Origin: Neobacillus sp. FSL H8-0543
Lineage (GTDB): Bacteria > Bacillota > Bacilli > Bacillales > Cytobacillaceae
Direction: 5' to 3'
Length of the DNA: 64,000 bases
Assembly (NCBI RefSeq): GCF_038592905.1
Contig: NZ_CP151943.1
Coordinates: 4,042,501-4,106,500 of the forward strand
A model generated the notes under the pieces. That model was not told the origin of the DNA. It saw only the letters and a program-made list of their open reading frames with translations, and made no database searches. Positions 34,626 to 42,423 of the stretch are shown piece by piece. Made by a program: the position numbers and the translations under genes. The first letter of the stretch is position 1, and every line of letters begins with the position of its first letter.

Positions 34626-35834
34626 TACAATTATTGGCGGCTGTCTATATTCTTGGTGTATTAATTCGTTTGCAAGTAAATTCCCTACACCCAATGAATA
34701 TACTTGGCTGGCCTTGATATCGAGCAAAATTTCTTTTTGTTTATAGGCTGATAATTTAGAAATAAGCGGCAGGCTAATATGAGATTTGCTCTTTTTTAAA
34801 TATTCTTTACCGTCTGCAGTCATTCCCAGCAGCCTTAAATAGCTAGCCTTTTCATTGGTCGTTGCCATATCTTCTTTTTTTGTATTGGTTAAGATATGGA
34901 CACACATTCTTTGTAACCTCGTCCATGTATATCGTTTCGTTTTAAGTTTTCCCATAAATTCCTTAAAACTGGAGGATTCGAGGGCAACCGCCAATAATCT
35001 ATTTTCAAGTCCTTCTTCTACTTCATATATTTCTCTAAGTTCCTCAGGACTGCTTTGGAGTATTCGAAATTTTAACAGGTGCCAATAATTTTCCCATTCA
35101 TGAAAGGTCCCAAAACGGTCATGGTATTCTATTAGTAATTGACTTGTTTCAACTGGTACATATTGATTAATTGATGATTTGTTCATATTAGCTGAAAAAA
35201 GTGCTTTTCTGATACTTGTTGCACTAGCAATGGTTTCAGTAGCGAAGTGCTCATCATGATAGTCTGCATTTTTCCTTCTTATTGTTAGTGGTTTAATTAA
35301 ACTTTTTTGTTGTTTAAGGGCTTTAATGTATTGATAACCAAGGATATTATTTGGTTTTGCTAAATCTACGAGGTGATTGGTGCTTGACATTGCCTGAAAA
35401 GACAGCGATAATGCTTTAGGATAACTTACTCCTGTTTGGATAAACCTTTTAATATTTTCATCATATATGTCCTGATTCACTGCTAGAAAGTCGATTGTTT
35501 CTAAAAAGGATGAAATATTACCGCTTTCGCTTCCAAAGCAAAGTGCCTGACAACCGATTGCATCCAATATCGATATAGCGCCATTTGCAAAGGTTTCAGC
35601 TTTTTGAGAAGCGAATTGATAGGGCAGTTCAATCACAATATCTACGCCGCCCAATAAAGCCATCTTGGTTCGGTACCATTTAGAAACAAGAGCGGGTTCG
35701 CCCCTTTGCAGAAAGTTACCACTCATAACTGCTATGACAATATCTGCTTGTGCTACTTCCTTAGCTGCTTGTAAGTGATAGCTATGTCCATTATGAAATG
35801 GGTTGTACTCAACGATGATTCCAACTGCTTTCAT
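34611..35834 (-). CDS. tmcAL: tRNA(Met) cytidine acetate ligase TmcAL (YlbM)
   Basis: A 407-residue nucleotidyltransferase-like enzyme that activates acetate with ATP and forms N4-acetylcytidine at the wobble base of elongator tRNA-Met. The HxGH-type motif is EYNPFHNGHSYH near residue 9-20. VMSGNFLQRGEPA and DIVIELPYQFASQKAE are diagnostic for the family. AAGGAGAG lies 11 bases before the ATG. Family length about 410. It diverges from ylbN. Confidence 0.95.
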   Translation of the reverse strand: MKAVGIIVEYNPFHNGHSYHLQAAKEVAQADIVIAVMSGNFLQRGEPALVSKWYRTKMALLGGVDIVIELPYQFASQKAETFANGAISILDAIGCQALCFGSESGNISSFLETIDFLAVNQDIYDENIKRFIQTGVSYPKALSLSFQAMSSTNHLVDLAKPNNILGYQYIKALKQQKSLIKPLTIRRKNADYHDEHFATETIASATSIRKALFSANMNKSSINQYVPVETSQLLIEYHDRFGTFHEWENYWHLLKFRILQSSPEELREIYEVEEGLENRLLAVALESSSFKEFMGKLKTKRYTWTRLQRMCVHILTNTKKEDMATTNEKASYLRLLGMTADGKEYLKKSKSHISLPLISKLSAYKQKEILLDIKASQVYSLGVGNLLANELIHQEYRQPPIIVTKER

Positions 35835-36043
35835 TTGTATATATCTCTCCTTAATATCTTAGTTAAACAGGATTTTTTTATCTAAGTAATGATAGTATAG
35901 CAAAAATTACAACTTAAGGATAAAACTGTATAGAATTATGCGGTAGGACTGTAATTGATTGGAACTGGGTAAACTATTATGAGGACATGCTTTTGGTGAA
36001 ATATAGTATAAAGACTATCCGCTTTGGGTGTAAAGAAAAAACA

Positions 36044-36072
36044 TTGACAAAAAATAAATCGAAGGCTATAAT
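36044..36072 (+). promoter_or_regulatory. Perfect consensus sigma-A promoter of ylbN-rpmF
   Basis: TTGACA, a 17-bp spacer and TATAAT, all matching the sigma-A consensus exactly. The predicted transcript begins about 20 bp before the ylbN start codon, leaving a very short leader. Confidence 0.9.
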
Positions 36073-36099
36073 TACCTTTGTTGCCTTGGGGTGATTCAA

Positions 36100-36627
36100 T
36101 TGAAATGGACATTAAGTCAATTACAAAAATATCGAAACAAGGATTTTCAGATTGATGAAATAATTCGGGTTGATGAGATTAAAGAAATTGATCAAACGAT
36201 TCGTGAAGTCTCGCCGATGCATATAACGGGTCGGGGGGATATTGATTCAACGAAAGTGACATTCCATTTTAAAATAGAAGGTCATTTAGTCCTTCCTTGT
36301 TCTCGTACTTTAGTGGATGTTAAACTTCCAATTAATGTCGAAACAACTGAAACTTTCCTCTTACAAGGTTCAGAATATGTAACTGAAGAGGAAGTATATC
36401 AAGTAAAAGGGGATATTGTTGATCTAATGCCAGTCATTAGAGAAATTCTTTTACTTGAAGTTCCACTGCAAGTTTTCTGTGAGGATGTTAATCATGAAGA
36501 TGCTGCTCCACAATCTGGTAAGGATTGGGAAGTTATTCATGAGGAAGGTCAATCCAAAAAGATTGATCCAAGACTAGCAGGACTTGCAAAGTTTTTTGAC
36601 GAAAAAAATTCTTCTTCCGAATCATAA
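36100..36627 (+). CDS. ylbN: YceD family (DUF177) protein YlbN
   Basis: A 175-residue DUF177 protein. The family is nearly always encoded just before rpmF, and relatives are linked to 23S rRNA accumulation, which suggests a ribosome assembly role. Seen here are HLVLPCSRTLVDVKLPI and a C-terminal DPRLAGLAKFFDEK. TTG start six bases after TGGGGTGA giving MKWTLSQLQKY, as in homologues; the upstream GTG overlaps that site. Transcribed with rpmF. Confidence 0.92.
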   Translation: MKWTLSQLQKYRNKDFQIDEIIRVDEIKEIDQTIREVSPMHITGRGDIDSTKVTFHFKIEGHLVLPCSRTLVDVKLPINVETTETFLLQGSEYVTEEEVYQVKGDIVDLMPVIREILLLEVPLQVFCEDVNHEDAAPQSGKDWEVIHEEGQSKKIDPRLAGLAKFFDEKNSSSES

Positions 36628-36708
36628 TCAGCAAAACAAGAAGCAAGATGAGGACCAGCGTTCCTGGTCTTCATTACTTTCTTAATACTCTTTAAGGAGG
36701 TGGGAAGA

Positions 36709-36882
36709 ATGGCTGTACCTGCTAGAAGGACTTCTAAAACGGCAAAAAGAAAGCGTCGTACTCATTTCAAATTAAATGTACCTGGTATGGTAAGTTGCCC
36801 AAACTGTGGTGAAATGAAACTTACTCACCGCGTATGTAAGGCTTGCGGAACATACAAAGGAAAAGACGTTGTTAACGACTAA
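36709..36882 (+). CDS. rpmF: Ribosomal protein bL32
   Basis: A 57-residue ribosomal protein of the large subunit. The basic N-terminus [19 protein letters not shown] is followed by the zinc-binding form [18 protein letters not shown] with four cysteines, so this is the zinc-containing version. A strong AAGGAGGTG lies before the ATG. Confidence 0.98.
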   Translation: MAVPARRTSKTAKRKRRTHFKLNVPGMVSCPNCGEMKLTHRVCKACGTYKGKDVVND

Positions 36883-36897
36883 TTTCCATTAGGATAG

Positions 36898-36934
36898 AAA
36901 GCACAAGGGTTTTTAAACCCTTGTGCTTTTGTCG
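36898..36934 (+). terminator. Terminator of ylbN-rpmF
   Basis: Long stem AAAGCACAAGGGTTT / AAACCCTTGTGCTTT followed by TGTCGTTTTT. Confidence 0.9.
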
Positions 36935-36998
36935 TTTTTATAGGATTATCAAGAATATACATAATAATTACTTAATTTTAAGTGGAAGGGTGATCGGG

Positions 36999-37763
36999 GT
37001 GTCTTATACCATTGAAAGACAGGAAAAGGGCTATTTATTATTTACAATCACAAGAAATGAAAAAAGAAATGCTATTAATTATGACGTCATGGCCGGGTTA
37101 ATCCATGCCATTGATCGAGCAAAGGAGCCCGATATTAAAGCACTAGTGATTACAGGTGTAGGGGACAGGGCTTTTTGTTCTGGAGGAGACTTATCGGTTT
37201 TTCATGCACTAAGGACAAAAGAAGAAGCATATACAATGCTTTCAAAGATGGCAGGGATTCTTTATTCCTTACTAACATTGCCAAAGCCAACAATTGCCCT
37301 TATTAATGGTACCGTTATTGGCGGCGGCTGTGAATTAATAGCTGCCTGTGATTTTAGATTAGCAAGAGAAGGAATAAAAGCGGGATTTGTTCAGGGAAAA
37401 CAGGCAATTACAACAGGATGGGGTGGCGGAACAATCGTAACGGAAAAACTGCCTTCCATACATAGTATGAAGTTATTAATGGAGGCGGAAATACAGACAG
37501 CTGAATTCTTAAAAGAAATAGGATATATTGATAAACTTTACAAAGAGGATTCTCTTATAGCATGTGAAAGATTTCTTGAAAAATTATTATCAGTCGATTT
37601 GAGTGTTTTGGAATCCTATAAAATGATGTTGATCAGGAAGTGGGAGGAAGGAAACCTCCGTGAAAGAATAGAGAAGGAAGTAAGGAACTGTTCTGTCCTA
37701 TGGGAAAGTGAAGCGCACCATGAACATGTCCAGAAATTTAATGATAAAAAAATACAGAATTAA
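36999..37763 (+). CDS. Crotonase-fold acyl-CoA enzyme, possible decarboxylase
   Basis: A 254-residue enoyl-CoA hydratase/isomerase superfamily member. Oxyanion-hole parts FCSGGDLS (near residue 60) and GTVIGGGCELIAACDFRL (near 106-123) are present. The first catalytic Glu of true hydratases (GGGCE) is there, but the second (in the FGQPE region) is replaced: FVQGKQAITTGWGGG. The pattern ACDFRL...FV...GWGGG recalls ethylmalonyl-CoA decarboxylase ECHDC1 more than crotonase. The GTG start after AAGGGTGAT is chosen; the longer frame from 36921 begins in the rpmF terminator. Activity not provable from sequence. Confidence 0.78.
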   Translation: MSYTIERQEKGYLLFTITRNEKRNAINYDVMAGLIHAIDRAKEPDIKALVITGVGDRAFCSGGDLSVFHALRTKEEAYTMLSKMAGILYSLLTLPKPTIALINGTVIGGGCELIAACDFRLAREGIKAGFVQGKQAITTGWGGGTIVTEKLPSIHSMKLLMEAEIQTAEFLKEIGYIDKLYKEDSLIACERFLEKLLSVDLSVLESYKMMLIRKWEEGNLRERIEKEVRNCSVLWESEAHHEHVQKFNDKKIQN

Positions 37764-37843
37764 GTATAAAAGACAAACTGTTAGCCTTCTATCTTTTCTA
37801 GTAGATGCATATGTATGAATAAAAACACTAGGAGGGATAGTGA

Positions 37844-38464
37844 ATGTCACCAACTCGCCAAGATGCATGGTCCCAGGACGAAGATTTATTACTCGCAGAA
37901 GTTGTGTTAAGACATATTCGAGAAGGCGGAACGCAGCTGCAGGCATTTGAGGAAGTAGGAAAACAGCTATCGAGAACATCTGCGGCATGTGGATTTCGAT
38001 GGAATTCATTTGTGAGGAAACAATATAAATCAGGGATAGAACTGGCAAAGAAGCAACGAAAAGAATTAAAAAAGCAAAGCCAAAATACAGACGTTGATCG
38101 TACAGAGAAATATCCAGTAGAGGAAACGGTGACACTTTCATCTCATGGTGATTCAATCTCCTACCAGACTGTTATTCAGTTCTTGGAAGGCCTCCATAAA
38201 AAAGCGGAAACTTCTTTAGGTTTGGAAACGGCTCTGGAAAGGTCCAATGAAAAAATTCAAATCTTAGAAAAGAAAACCTATTCTCTTTCAGCAGAGAATG
38301 AACGATTAATCAAAAATTTAAAGGCGATTGAAGAAGACTATCGTTCCTTAATTGAAATTATGGAAAGAGCGAGGAAGATGGTTGTTTTGCAAGAAACAGA
38401 CCGTCAGCAAAAAGTGAAATTCCAAATGGATAAAAACGGGAATCTTGAAAGAGTTGAAAAATAG
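37844..38464 (+). CDS. gerR: RsfA/GerR family sporulation transcription factor (YlbO)
   Basis: A 206-residue regulator with an N-terminal Myb/SANT-like DNA-binding domain ([20 protein letters not shown], then [19 protein letters not shown]), a polar linker, and a C-terminal coiled coil from about residue 115 to 185 ([20 protein letters not shown]). B. subtilis GerR (YlbO) is made under sigma-E in the mother cell and represses some sigma-E genes; RsfA is the prespore paralogue. Position after the rpmF region supports GerR. GGAGGGATAG precedes the ATG. Confidence 0.85.
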   Translation: MSPTRQDAWSQDEDLLLAEVVLRHIREGGTQLQAFEEVGKQLSRTSAACGFRWNSFVRKQYKSGIELAKKQRKELKKQSQNTDVDRTEKYPVEETVTLSSHGDSISYQTVIQFLEGLHKKAETSLGLETALERSNEKIQILEKKTYSLSAENERLIKNLKAIEEDYRSLIEIMERARKMVVLQETDRQQKVKFQMDKNGNLERVEK

Positions 38465-38493
38465 GAAAAAGCGGACGATTGTCCGCTTTTTTT
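38465..38493. terminator. Bidirectional terminator gerR/ylbP
   Basis: Stem AAAAAGCGGAC / GTCCGCTTTTT with a GATT loop and T-run. Confidence 0.9.
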
Positions 38494-38965
38494 AATGGTG
38501 CTGGGCCTCTACGCCTTTTGGGTACCAGACAAGCGGATTCTCTCCGCGGTCACGCTCCATTTCATAATCAACTGGAGTAAACTCCATTTTTTCCCAAAAT
38601 GTACTAGACTTTACCCTCGGATTTGTCTTTATTGGAATACCGAAGCTTTTCGCAAAATCCACAAGCGTTCGACCATAACCTTTTCCTTGATACTCAGGCA
38701 AAACCTCAAGTTTCCATAATTCTAAATAACTTTGTGGAGGATAGAAATAACGGTCAAATTTAGCTTCTATTTGATAGAGGCTCATCCTTGCTACTAATTT
38801 GTCCCCGAAATAAATCCCATAAAAAGGCGATTCACTATCATTATCTACCATATTTGCCTCTAGATCCTCAAGCATCGACAACTCTTGAATACCATATTCT
38901 TTAAACTTTTTAAATTCTTCTAGTGTTTTAAAATTCACCTTTAATTTCTCAACTTTCAATCTCAT
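38492..38965 (-). CDS. ylbP: GNAT acetyltransferase YlbP
   Basis: A 157-residue GNAT-fold protein. LEDLEANMVDNDSESPFYG and FGDKLVARMSLY are typical of YlbP; the acetyl-CoA loop is VLPEYQGKGYGRTLVDFA. The target is unknown. The ATG after AGGAGGCTGCC gives MRLKVEKLKVNFKTL, matching B. subtilis YlbP; the frame continues 16 codons upstream without need. Confidence 0.88.
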   Translation of the reverse strand: MRLKVEKLKVNFKTLEEFKKFKEYGIQELSMLEDLEANMVDNDSESPFYGIYFGDKLVARMSLYQIEAKFDRYFYPPQSYLELWKLEVLPEYQGKGYGRTLVDFAKSFGIPIKTNPRVKSSTFWEKMEFTPVDYEMERDRGENPLVWYPKGVEAQHH

Positions 38966-39117
38966 ATGGCAGCCTCCTAAAATGATTTCCATCATTAGTC
39001 TGTATATATTCATTTAACATTGAATAATATGGAGAGGAACTAATATTGGATTATTCTAAATGAATTAATTTCATTATATAACAAAGATACAAAAAATTCT
39101 TTAAATAATAAACTTTA

Positions 39118-39131
39118 AGATAACGTTTTCA
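39118..39131. promoter_or_regulatory. Putative cre site before the carboxylase locus
   Basis: AGATAACGTTTTCA matches the CcpA operator consensus (TGWAANCGNTNWCA, read on either strand) at 13 of 14 positions. It lies 77 bp before the biotin carboxylase remnant, so carbon catabolite control of the acyl-CoA carboxylase locus is plausible. Confidence 0.5.
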
Positions 39132-39207
39132 TCATTTGCAGGAAATTCAGCAAATCATATAGAATCCTTTAAATGGAGCCATAAAGGGAAATGAAAGGGG
39201 AAATATT

Positions 39208-39288
39208 GTGCATAGAATTCTATTTGCCAACAGGGGAGAAATTAGTGGACCTATTGATTGTACTAGAATAGCAGAGTGGGGTGAATAA
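39208..39288 (+). pseudogene. Remnant of a biotin carboxylase gene (N-terminus only)
   Basis: A 26-codon frame with its own good site (AAAGGGG, seven bases before GTG). Its first 13 residues, MHRILFANRGEIS, match the universal start of biotin carboxylases (compare VLVANRGEIAIR in PycA of this window). The rest, GPIDCTRIAEWGE, has nothing of the ATP-grasp fold. The stop codon overlaps the start region of the carboxyltransferase gene. I read it as the scar of an internal deletion that fused the first codons of an accC-like gene to its very end or to the spacer. Confidence 0.6.
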
Positions 39289-39289
39289 T

Positions 39290-40831
39290 GTGGCAGAAGT
39301 AAACACCGTAAATGATCAGTTAAAAGAAAAAAGGAAAACAATCGAAGCGGGTGGACTCCCGAAATATCATGAAAAGCTTAAAGAACAAAATAAACTTTTT
39401 TGTAGGGATCGCCTAAATTTATTGTTTGATGACGGTATATATGAGGAAGACGGGAAATTTGCAAATGTTCTTGCTGGGGATTTGCCTGCCGATGGCGTTG
39501 TTACTGCAATTGGTAAGATCAATGGGCAAACAGTTTGTGTAATGGCAAATGACTCAACAATTAAAGCGGGCTCATGGGGAGCAAGGACGGTAGAAAAAAT
39601 TATTCGTATACAAGAGGTAGCAGAAAAACTGAAAGTACCCCTTTTCTACCTTGTTGATTCTGCGGGCGCTAGAATTACAGATCAATTAGAAATGTTTCCA
39701 AACCGCCGTGGGGCAGGAAAGATTTTTTATAACCAGGTGAAACTATCAGGAATGATTCCGCAGGTATGTATTCTCTTTGGACCATCAGCTGCTGGCGGCG
39801 CCTATATTCCAGCTTTTTGTGATGTGGTTATCATGGTTGATCAAAATGCCTCTATGTATCTAGGTTCACCGCGAATGGCCGAAAAGGTAATCGGTGAAAA
39901 AGTGACACTTGAAGAAATGGGCGGAGCCAGGATGCATTGTACTGTTAGCGGATGCGGTGATGTGCTTACCTATAGTGAAGAAGAAGCGATTGAATCAGCA
40001 AAAAAATATATCAGTTATTTTCCCGCAAGTTTCAAGGAAAAATCAAAGCTTGTTGAGGGGAAAGCACCAACGACAGGGCGTGAATTAGAAAAAATTATCC
40101 CTGTAAATCAAAATGCTCCATTTGATATGTATGAAGCAATTAATAGAATAATTGACGAAAACAGCTTTTATGAAATTAAAAAGCTATTTGCTCCAGAATT
40201 AATTACTGGATTTGCTAGGATCGAAGGCAGAGCTATCGGTATTATCGCTAACCAGCCAAAGGTAAAGGGTGGTGTATTATTCGTAGATTCTGCGGATAAA
40301 GCAGCTAAATTTATACAGCTATGTGATGCGTTTCATGTGCCGCTATTGTTCCTTGCTGATGTTCCTGGGTTTATGATTGGGACGAAGGTGGAACGAGCAG
40401 GAATTATCCGCCATGGTGCCAAGCTGATTGCCGCGATGAGTTCTGCTACGGTACCGAAAATATCAGTTATTGTTAGGAAAGCATACGGTGCCGGCCTTTA
40501 CGCGATGGCTGGACCAGCATTTGAACCAGATTGCTGTATTGCCTTACCAAGTGCCCAAATTGCAGTTATGGGACCAGAAGCGGCTGTGAACGCGGTTTAT
40601 TCCAATAAAATCAATGAGATTGCAGATCCAAAAGAGCGAGTGGCCTTTGTGCAAGCGAAACAACAGGAGTATAAAGAGCATATTGATATTTATCGCTTAG
40701 CATCAGACTTAATTGTTGATGATATTGTTGCACCTTCAGAACTAAGAAATGTGTTAATTCAGCGATTTGCTTATTACGAAACCAAAGAAATAACCTTCAG
40801 TACCCGCAAACACCCGGTTTATCCCGTTTGA
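39290..40831 (+). CDS. Acyl-CoA carboxylase beta subunit (carboxyltransferase)
   Basis: A 513-residue biotin-dependent carboxyltransferase of the PccB/AccD5 type, which transfers carboxyl from carboxybiotin to an acyl-CoA such as propionyl- or methylcrotonyl-CoA. Two crotonase-like halves are visible: N-terminal VDSAGARITDQLEMFPNRRG and GPSAAGGAYIPAFCD, and C-terminal LFLADVPGFMIGTKVERAGI with KAYGAGLYAMAGPAFEPD. The GTG six bases after GGGGTGA gives MAEVNTVND. No intact biotin carboxylase or biotin carrier gene is adjacent, so it must borrow partners from elsewhere or be idle. The coding frame is intact. Confidence 0.9.
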   Translation: MAEVNTVNDQLKEKRKTIEAGGLPKYHEKLKEQNKLFCRDRLNLLFDDGIYEEDGKFANVLAGDLPADGVVTAIGKINGQTVCVMANDSTIKAGSWGARTVEKIIRIQEVAEKLKVPLFYLVDSAGARITDQLEMFPNRRGAGKIFYNQVKLSGMIPQVCILFGPSAAGGAYIPAFCDVVIMVDQNASMYLGSPRMAEKVIGEKVTLEEMGGARMHCTVSGCGDVLTYSEEEAIESAKKYISYFPASFKEKSKLVEGKAPTTGRELEKIIPVNQNAPFDMYEAINRIIDENSFYEIKKLFAPELITGFARIEGRAIGIIANQPKVKGGVLFVDSADKAAKFIQLCDAFHVPLLFLADVPGFMIGTKVERAGIIRHGAKLIAAMSSATVPKISVIVRKAYGAGLYAMAGPAFEPDCCIALPSAQIAVMGPEAAVNAVYSNKINEIADPKERVAFVQAKQQEYKEHIDIYRLASDLIVDDIVAPSELRNVLIQRFAYYETKEITFSTRKHPVYPV

Positions 40832-40833
40832 GT

Positions 40834-40874
40834 AAAAAGTCCCGTTTCGATAGAAATCGAAATGGGACTTTTTT
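40834..40874 (+). terminator. Terminator of the carboxyltransferase gene
   Basis: Long stem AAAGTCCCGTTTCGAT / ATCGAAATGGGACTTT with an AGAA loop and T-run. Confidence 0.9.
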
Positions 40875-40910
40875 GGCTCTGTAAAAAGGCCATTGGTGAT
40901 TTTATAACAA

Positions 40911-40955
40911 TGTTGATTGGAGCGGAAAGCGAAGTGCCTGGAGCTCCAATCAACA
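40911..40955. repeat. Dispersed repeat, copy 3, 45-bp deletion derivative
   Basis: Perfect 13-bp inverted ends, TGTTGATTGGAGC and GCTCCAATCAACA, enclose only GGAAAGCGAAGTGCCTGGA. The inside equals the right-end module of copies 1 and 2, so the whole centre has been lost. The left flank TGATTTTATAACAA matches copy 1, and the right side TTAACAAA is like copy 2. It lies between the carboxyltransferase terminator and panE. Confidence 0.8.
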
Positions 40956-41055
40956 GACATTTTAACAAAGCCATTCTTTTTACCAACAAACTAACAAACT
41001 AGCAGATTCTTCTGCTAAAATATGATTAAAAGCAGAAGTAAAATGAGGGGTTATC

Positions 41056-41955
41056 ATGAAAATTGGCATTATAGGTGCTGGTTCCATTGGATTATTATTT
41101 GCATCAAACTTAAGTAGTGTGTTTAGCGTGACACTTTATACTAGAACAAGTGAACAGGCAAAAGAAATTAATGATCATGGTCTTCATCTCCTAAAAGGAA
41201 CAGAGCAGATGAAAGCTGATATTTTAGCACGGCCTTTCAATGACTGGAGTGGGACAGAAGACTTAACCATCGTAGCGGTCAAACAATATCAACTAGATTC
41301 TTTGCTAAGGAAACTAAATGAGGCAGATAGTCAGCAGGACCTATTATTTTTACAAAATGGAATGGGACATTTAAAACAGTTGGATACGCTCCAATCTAAA
41401 AATATCTTTGTGGGTTCTGTTGAACATGGTGCCCATAAGGTTAATGCTTTTACCGTCCGTCATAATGGTGAAGGAAGAATTAATGTGGCTGTTTTTAGAG
41501 GCGAGGCAGCTAAACTAAGTGATCTCGCAAAAAAAGCTCCCATCGATTTTCCATTTACATTAAAGGATGATTACTATGAGATTCTCGTAAATAAGCTGAT
41601 CGTCAATGCGGTGATTAATCCATTATCTGCACTGCTTAATGTAAAGAACGGTGAATTAGTAGATAATCCTTTCTATTTTGCTGCTCTAAGTAATCTATTT
41701 TCTGAGATCGCGTTCATTTTAGATGTAAAAAATCCTGATAAACTGCTCAAACAAATTATTAATATATGTAAAAAAACAGCAGATAATCATTCCTCTATGC
41801 TAAAAGATGTAGAGGCAAGGAGAAAGACCGAGGTGGATGCGATTTTGGGATTCCTAATAGCGAAAGCTAAAGAACAAGGAAAAAAAGCTCCATTAGTTGA
41901 AAGCTATTATTTTTTTATAAAAGGGAAAGAAAAAAATTGGAGGGATAGTGAATGA
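41056..41955 (+). CDS. panE: 2-dehydropantoate 2-reductase (PanE/ApbA family, YlbQ)
   Basis: A 299-residue NADPH-dependent ketopantoate reductase of pantothenate synthesis. The Rossmann motif is IIGAGSIGLLFA at the start. AVKQYQLD lies in the cofactor domain. The catalytic-lysine region is VNKLIVNAVINPLSALLNVKNGEL near residues 175-195 (partly quoted: NKLIVNAVINPLSAL). GAGGGG precedes the ATG. Its stop overlaps the next gene start by four bases (ATGA). Confidence 0.92.
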   Translation: MKIGIIGAGSIGLLFASNLSSVFSVTLYTRTSEQAKEINDHGLHLLKGTEQMKADILARPFNDWSGTEDLTIVAVKQYQLDSLLRKLNEADSQQDLLFLQNGMGHLKQLDTLQSKNIFVGSVEHGAHKVNAFTVRHNGEGRINVAVFRGEAAKLSDLAKKAPIDFPFTLKDDYYEILVNKLIVNAVINPLSALLNVKNGELVDNPFYFAALSNLFSEIAFILDVKNPDKLLKQIINICKKTADNHSSMLKDVEARRKTEVDAILGFLIAKAKEQGKKAPLVESYYFFIKGKEKNWRDSE

Positions 41956-42344
41956 ATTCGATACTATCATCTATCATTACTATTTTCTTTACTCTGCCTT
42001 TCCTGGGACTCATAATCATTTATTTTTTGTATAAAATGATAACAAATGACTCTCGCAAATCATTTCATAAAGCCTTAGATTACTCAACTGTTTTATTTAT
42101 TATAGCTGTTCACTTCTTACTTATTACTATAATCGGCAAATCGTTTTTCTGGTTAATTTTATTATTAATGATTTTGATTGCAATGGTTTTCGTTGTTGTT
42201 CACTGGAAGGTCAAAGGTGAAATTATCTTATTTAAGGTGTTTAAAGGCTTTTGGAGATGTAATTTTCTATTCTTTTTTTTAGCATATATTTCCCTAACCG
42301 TTTATGGTTTGTTGCACCGTGCAATAACGTTTTCATTTTTTTAA
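41952..42344 (+). CDS. DUF3397 membrane protein
   Basis: A 130-residue, very hydrophobic protein with four membrane segments and short loops (YKMITNDSRKSFHKALDYST between the first two). This is the DUF3397 family, found next to bshC and mraZ in Bacillales. Function unknown. Overlap with panE suggests translational coupling; GGAGGGATAG in the panE end is its ribosome binding site. Confidence 0.85.
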   Translation: MNSILSSIITIFFTLPFLGLIIIYFLYKMITNDSRKSFHKALDYSTVLFIIAVHFLLITIIGKSFFWLILLLMILIAMVFVVVHWKVKGEIILFKVFKGFWRCNFLFFFLAYISLTVYGLLHRAITFSFF

Positions 42345-42423
42345 GCAAAGATTTTTTTAATTATGGCTGTTAATGCTATACTCTTAAAAGAATAATATGG
42401 TTAAGCAGAAAGGAAGTACATAA

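Noticed and set aside
39281..39290. ATG/GTG at 39281-39290 as evidence that the biotin carboxylase stub is fused to the carboxyltransferase
   Set aside because: The stub stops at TAA 39286-39288 in a different frame from the carboxyltransferase; they overlap but are not fused.
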